64,000 nucleotides of DNA, taken from positions 524,019 through 588,018 of the forward strand of contig NW_027488388.1 of NCBI RefSeq assembly GCF_051014445.1, in the 5' to 3' direction. Position 1 is the stretch's first letter. Each line of letters opens with the position of its first letter. This stretch comes from Colletes latitarsis (lineage: Eukaryota; Arthropoda; Insecta; Hymenoptera; Colletidae). The translations under genes were made by a program, and so were the position numbers. The notes under the pieces were generated by a model, which saw only the letters and a list, made by a program, of their open reading frames with translations, was not told the origin of the DNA and did no database searches. Below are positions 62,736 through 64,000 of this stretch, piece by piece.

Positions 62736-64000
62736 GTACCACACTGAAACAGTCAATTACACCTGGTTTTCATCAATGTTTTAGAGGACAACGCATGTCA
62801 GGTCTAGGTTAGGTCTGGGATTTGCTCTCATCAGGGTCATACTGTCGCAGTTTTAACTTACTTGTTGAACGGATCCTGGGTTTTTTCTGGTTTGGATCAC
62901 GTAGTAATGTGGGACCACACTGTAACAGTCAATTAAACCTGGTTTCGATCAATATTTTAGGGAATAATTCATGTTAGGTCTAGGTTAGGTCTAGGATTTG
63001 CTCTCATCAGGCTCATTCTTTCGCATATTTCTCATACTTGATGGCTATATCCTGGGCTTTTTCTGGATTGCATCACGTAGTAATGAAGTACAACACTGAA
63101 ACAGTCAATTAAACCTGGTTTCCATCAATATCTTAGAGGACAACGCAAGTTAGGTCTGGGATAGGTCTGGGATTTGCCCTCATCAGGCTCATTGTTTCGC
63201 GTTTTTCACATACTTGTTGAACAGATCCTGGGTTTTTTCTGGTTTGTATCACGTAGTAGTGTGGTACCACACTGAAACTGTCCATTAAACCTGGTTTCCA
63301 TCAATATTTTAGAGGATAACGCATGTTAGGTCTAGGTTAGCCCTGGGATTTTCACTCATCAGACTCATACTTTCGCATTCTTCACATACTTGTTGAACTG
63401 ATCCTGGGTTTTTTCTGGTTTGGATCACGTAGTAATGTGGTACCACACTGAAAGAGTCGATTAAACCTGGTTTAGATCAGTATTTTAGAGGATAACGCAA
63501 GTTAGGTCTGGGATAGGTCTGGGATTTGACCTCATCAGACTCATACTTTCGCACACTACACATACTCGTTGAACAGATCCTGGCTTATTTTCTGGTTTGG
63601 ATCACATAGTAATGTGGTACCACACTGTAACAGTCGATTAAACCAGGTTTCGATCAATATTTTAGAGTATAACTCATGTTAGGTCTAGGGTTGGCCTGGG
63701 ATTTTCATTTATCAGACTCATACTTTCGCATTCTTCACATACTTGTTGAACGGATTCTGGGTTTTTTCTGGTTTGGATCACGTAGTAATGTGGGACCACA
63801 CTGAAACAGTCAATTAAACCTGGTTTGGATAAATATTTTAGAGGATAACGCATCTTAGGTCTGGGTTAGGTCTAAGATTTGCCCTCATCAGGCTCACAGT
63901 TTCGCGTTTTTCACATACTTGTTGAACAGATCCTGGGTTCTTTCTGGTTTGGATCACGTAGTAATGTGGTACGACACTGAAACGGTCGATGAAACCTGGT
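62735..64000 (+). repeat. Segmental duplication S6, copy 2 (truncated by window end)
   Basis: Partner of about 58860-60125 at offset 3875 bp. The last 40 bases (ending GTCGATGAAACCTGGT) still match 60086-60125, so the duplication continues past the window. Confidence 0.9.

Larger units (their letters stand above)
921..64000 (+). repeat. Tandem satellite array, about 176-bp monomer, about 358 copies
   Basis: The sequence is a continuous head-to-tail array in one orientation running off the window end. Clear homology begins at ATCACGTAG (934); TTTTCT at 924-929 may be the decayed end of a preceding monomer. The landmark AGTA lies at 941, 1117, 1293 and 1468, and last at 63960, giving a mean period of 176.0 bp over about 358 units. 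Conserved blocks in order are: ATCACGTAGTAATG; a GGTACC-centred palindrome; CTGAAACAGTC; TTAAACCTGGTTTCGATC; AATATTTTAGAGGATAACGC; two TTAGG-containing 11-mers; a GCCCTCATCAGGCTCATAC block; TTTCGCA; CATACTTGTTG; GATCCTGGG; a T-run with CTGGTTTG. Small indels occur: GGACACG for GGATCACG near 43182, 49873 and 51985, and GGATACG near 12543 and 28568. I see no foreign insertion. Family identity is unknown; its monomer length suits a centromeric or pericentromeric satellite. Confidence 0.98.

Noticed and set aside
921..64000. CRISPR array
   Set aside because: Repeats are 176 bp and contiguous with no unique spacers; the sequence looks eukaryotic.
921..64000. CENP-B box in the monomer
   Set aside because: I looked for TTCG-N4-A-N2-CGGG in the TTTCGATC and TTTCGCA blocks; the CGGG half is absent.
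921..64000. Ribosomal intergenic spacer subrepeats
   Set aside because: No rRNA sequence is present at either end, and the mosaic monomer types over 63 kb are unlike rDNA spacer repeats.

Overview
This window is almost entirely one tandem satellite array. Positions 1 to about 920 are unrelated, non-satellite sequence. From about 921-934 to the end, about 63 kb is a head-to-tail array of a monomer close to 176 bp. The landmark AGTA of the CACGTAGTAATG motif falls at 941, 1117, 1293 and 1468, and last at 63960. That gives about 358 monomers with a mean period of 176.0 bp, all in the same orientation. I see no gene, RNA gene, CRISPR array or clear inserted element inside the array. The organism is a eukaryote with satellite-rich heterochromatin. 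An insect or other arthropod is a reasonable guess, since the monomer carries TTAGG pentamers and the flank looks retroelement-like, but nothing here proves it.

Layout: 1-920 is a single-copy-looking flank, possibly retrotransposon-derived, with an unrecognised open frame, three hairpins and an AT-rich stretch. 921-6020 is the array edge, with monomer variants rare or absent elsewhere. 6020-12450 is a transitional domain rich in one C/D-like type with local 12-13-monomer duplications. From 12.45 kb to the end the array is a mosaic of about five recurring monomer types, shuffled by nested segmental duplications whose offsets are whole multiples of 176 bp: 528, 882, 1408, 1935/2111, 2640/2816, 3522, 3875, 5458, 6163, 8799, 9686 and 15673/16025 bp.

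Monomer types named here: A (TTTTCACTCATCAGACTC, CATTCTTCACATAC, AACGGATCC); B (AGAGAATAATTCATG, TTGCTCTCATC, CTTGATGGCTAG, right end AAGTACAACACTG); C (AACGCAAGTTAGG, GGGATAGGTCTGGG, GCGTTTTTCACATAC); D (GTCTAGGATTTGCCC, CATATTTCTCATACTTCATG); E (CAGGGTCATAC, CGCAGTTTTAACATAC, GATCGAGGG, GTAGTAAAGTGG). The commonest order is A or D, then B, then C or E, but there is no strict higher-order period.

The monomer carries short dyad symmetries. The main one is a 12-16 bp palindrome centred on GGTACC, which is specifically lost at the B right end. It also has a doubled 11-bp TTAGG-containing motif. A centromeric or pericentromeric role is plausible but only inferred. All comparisons were made by eye, so segment ends are good to about 20-50 bp and identities are qualitative.
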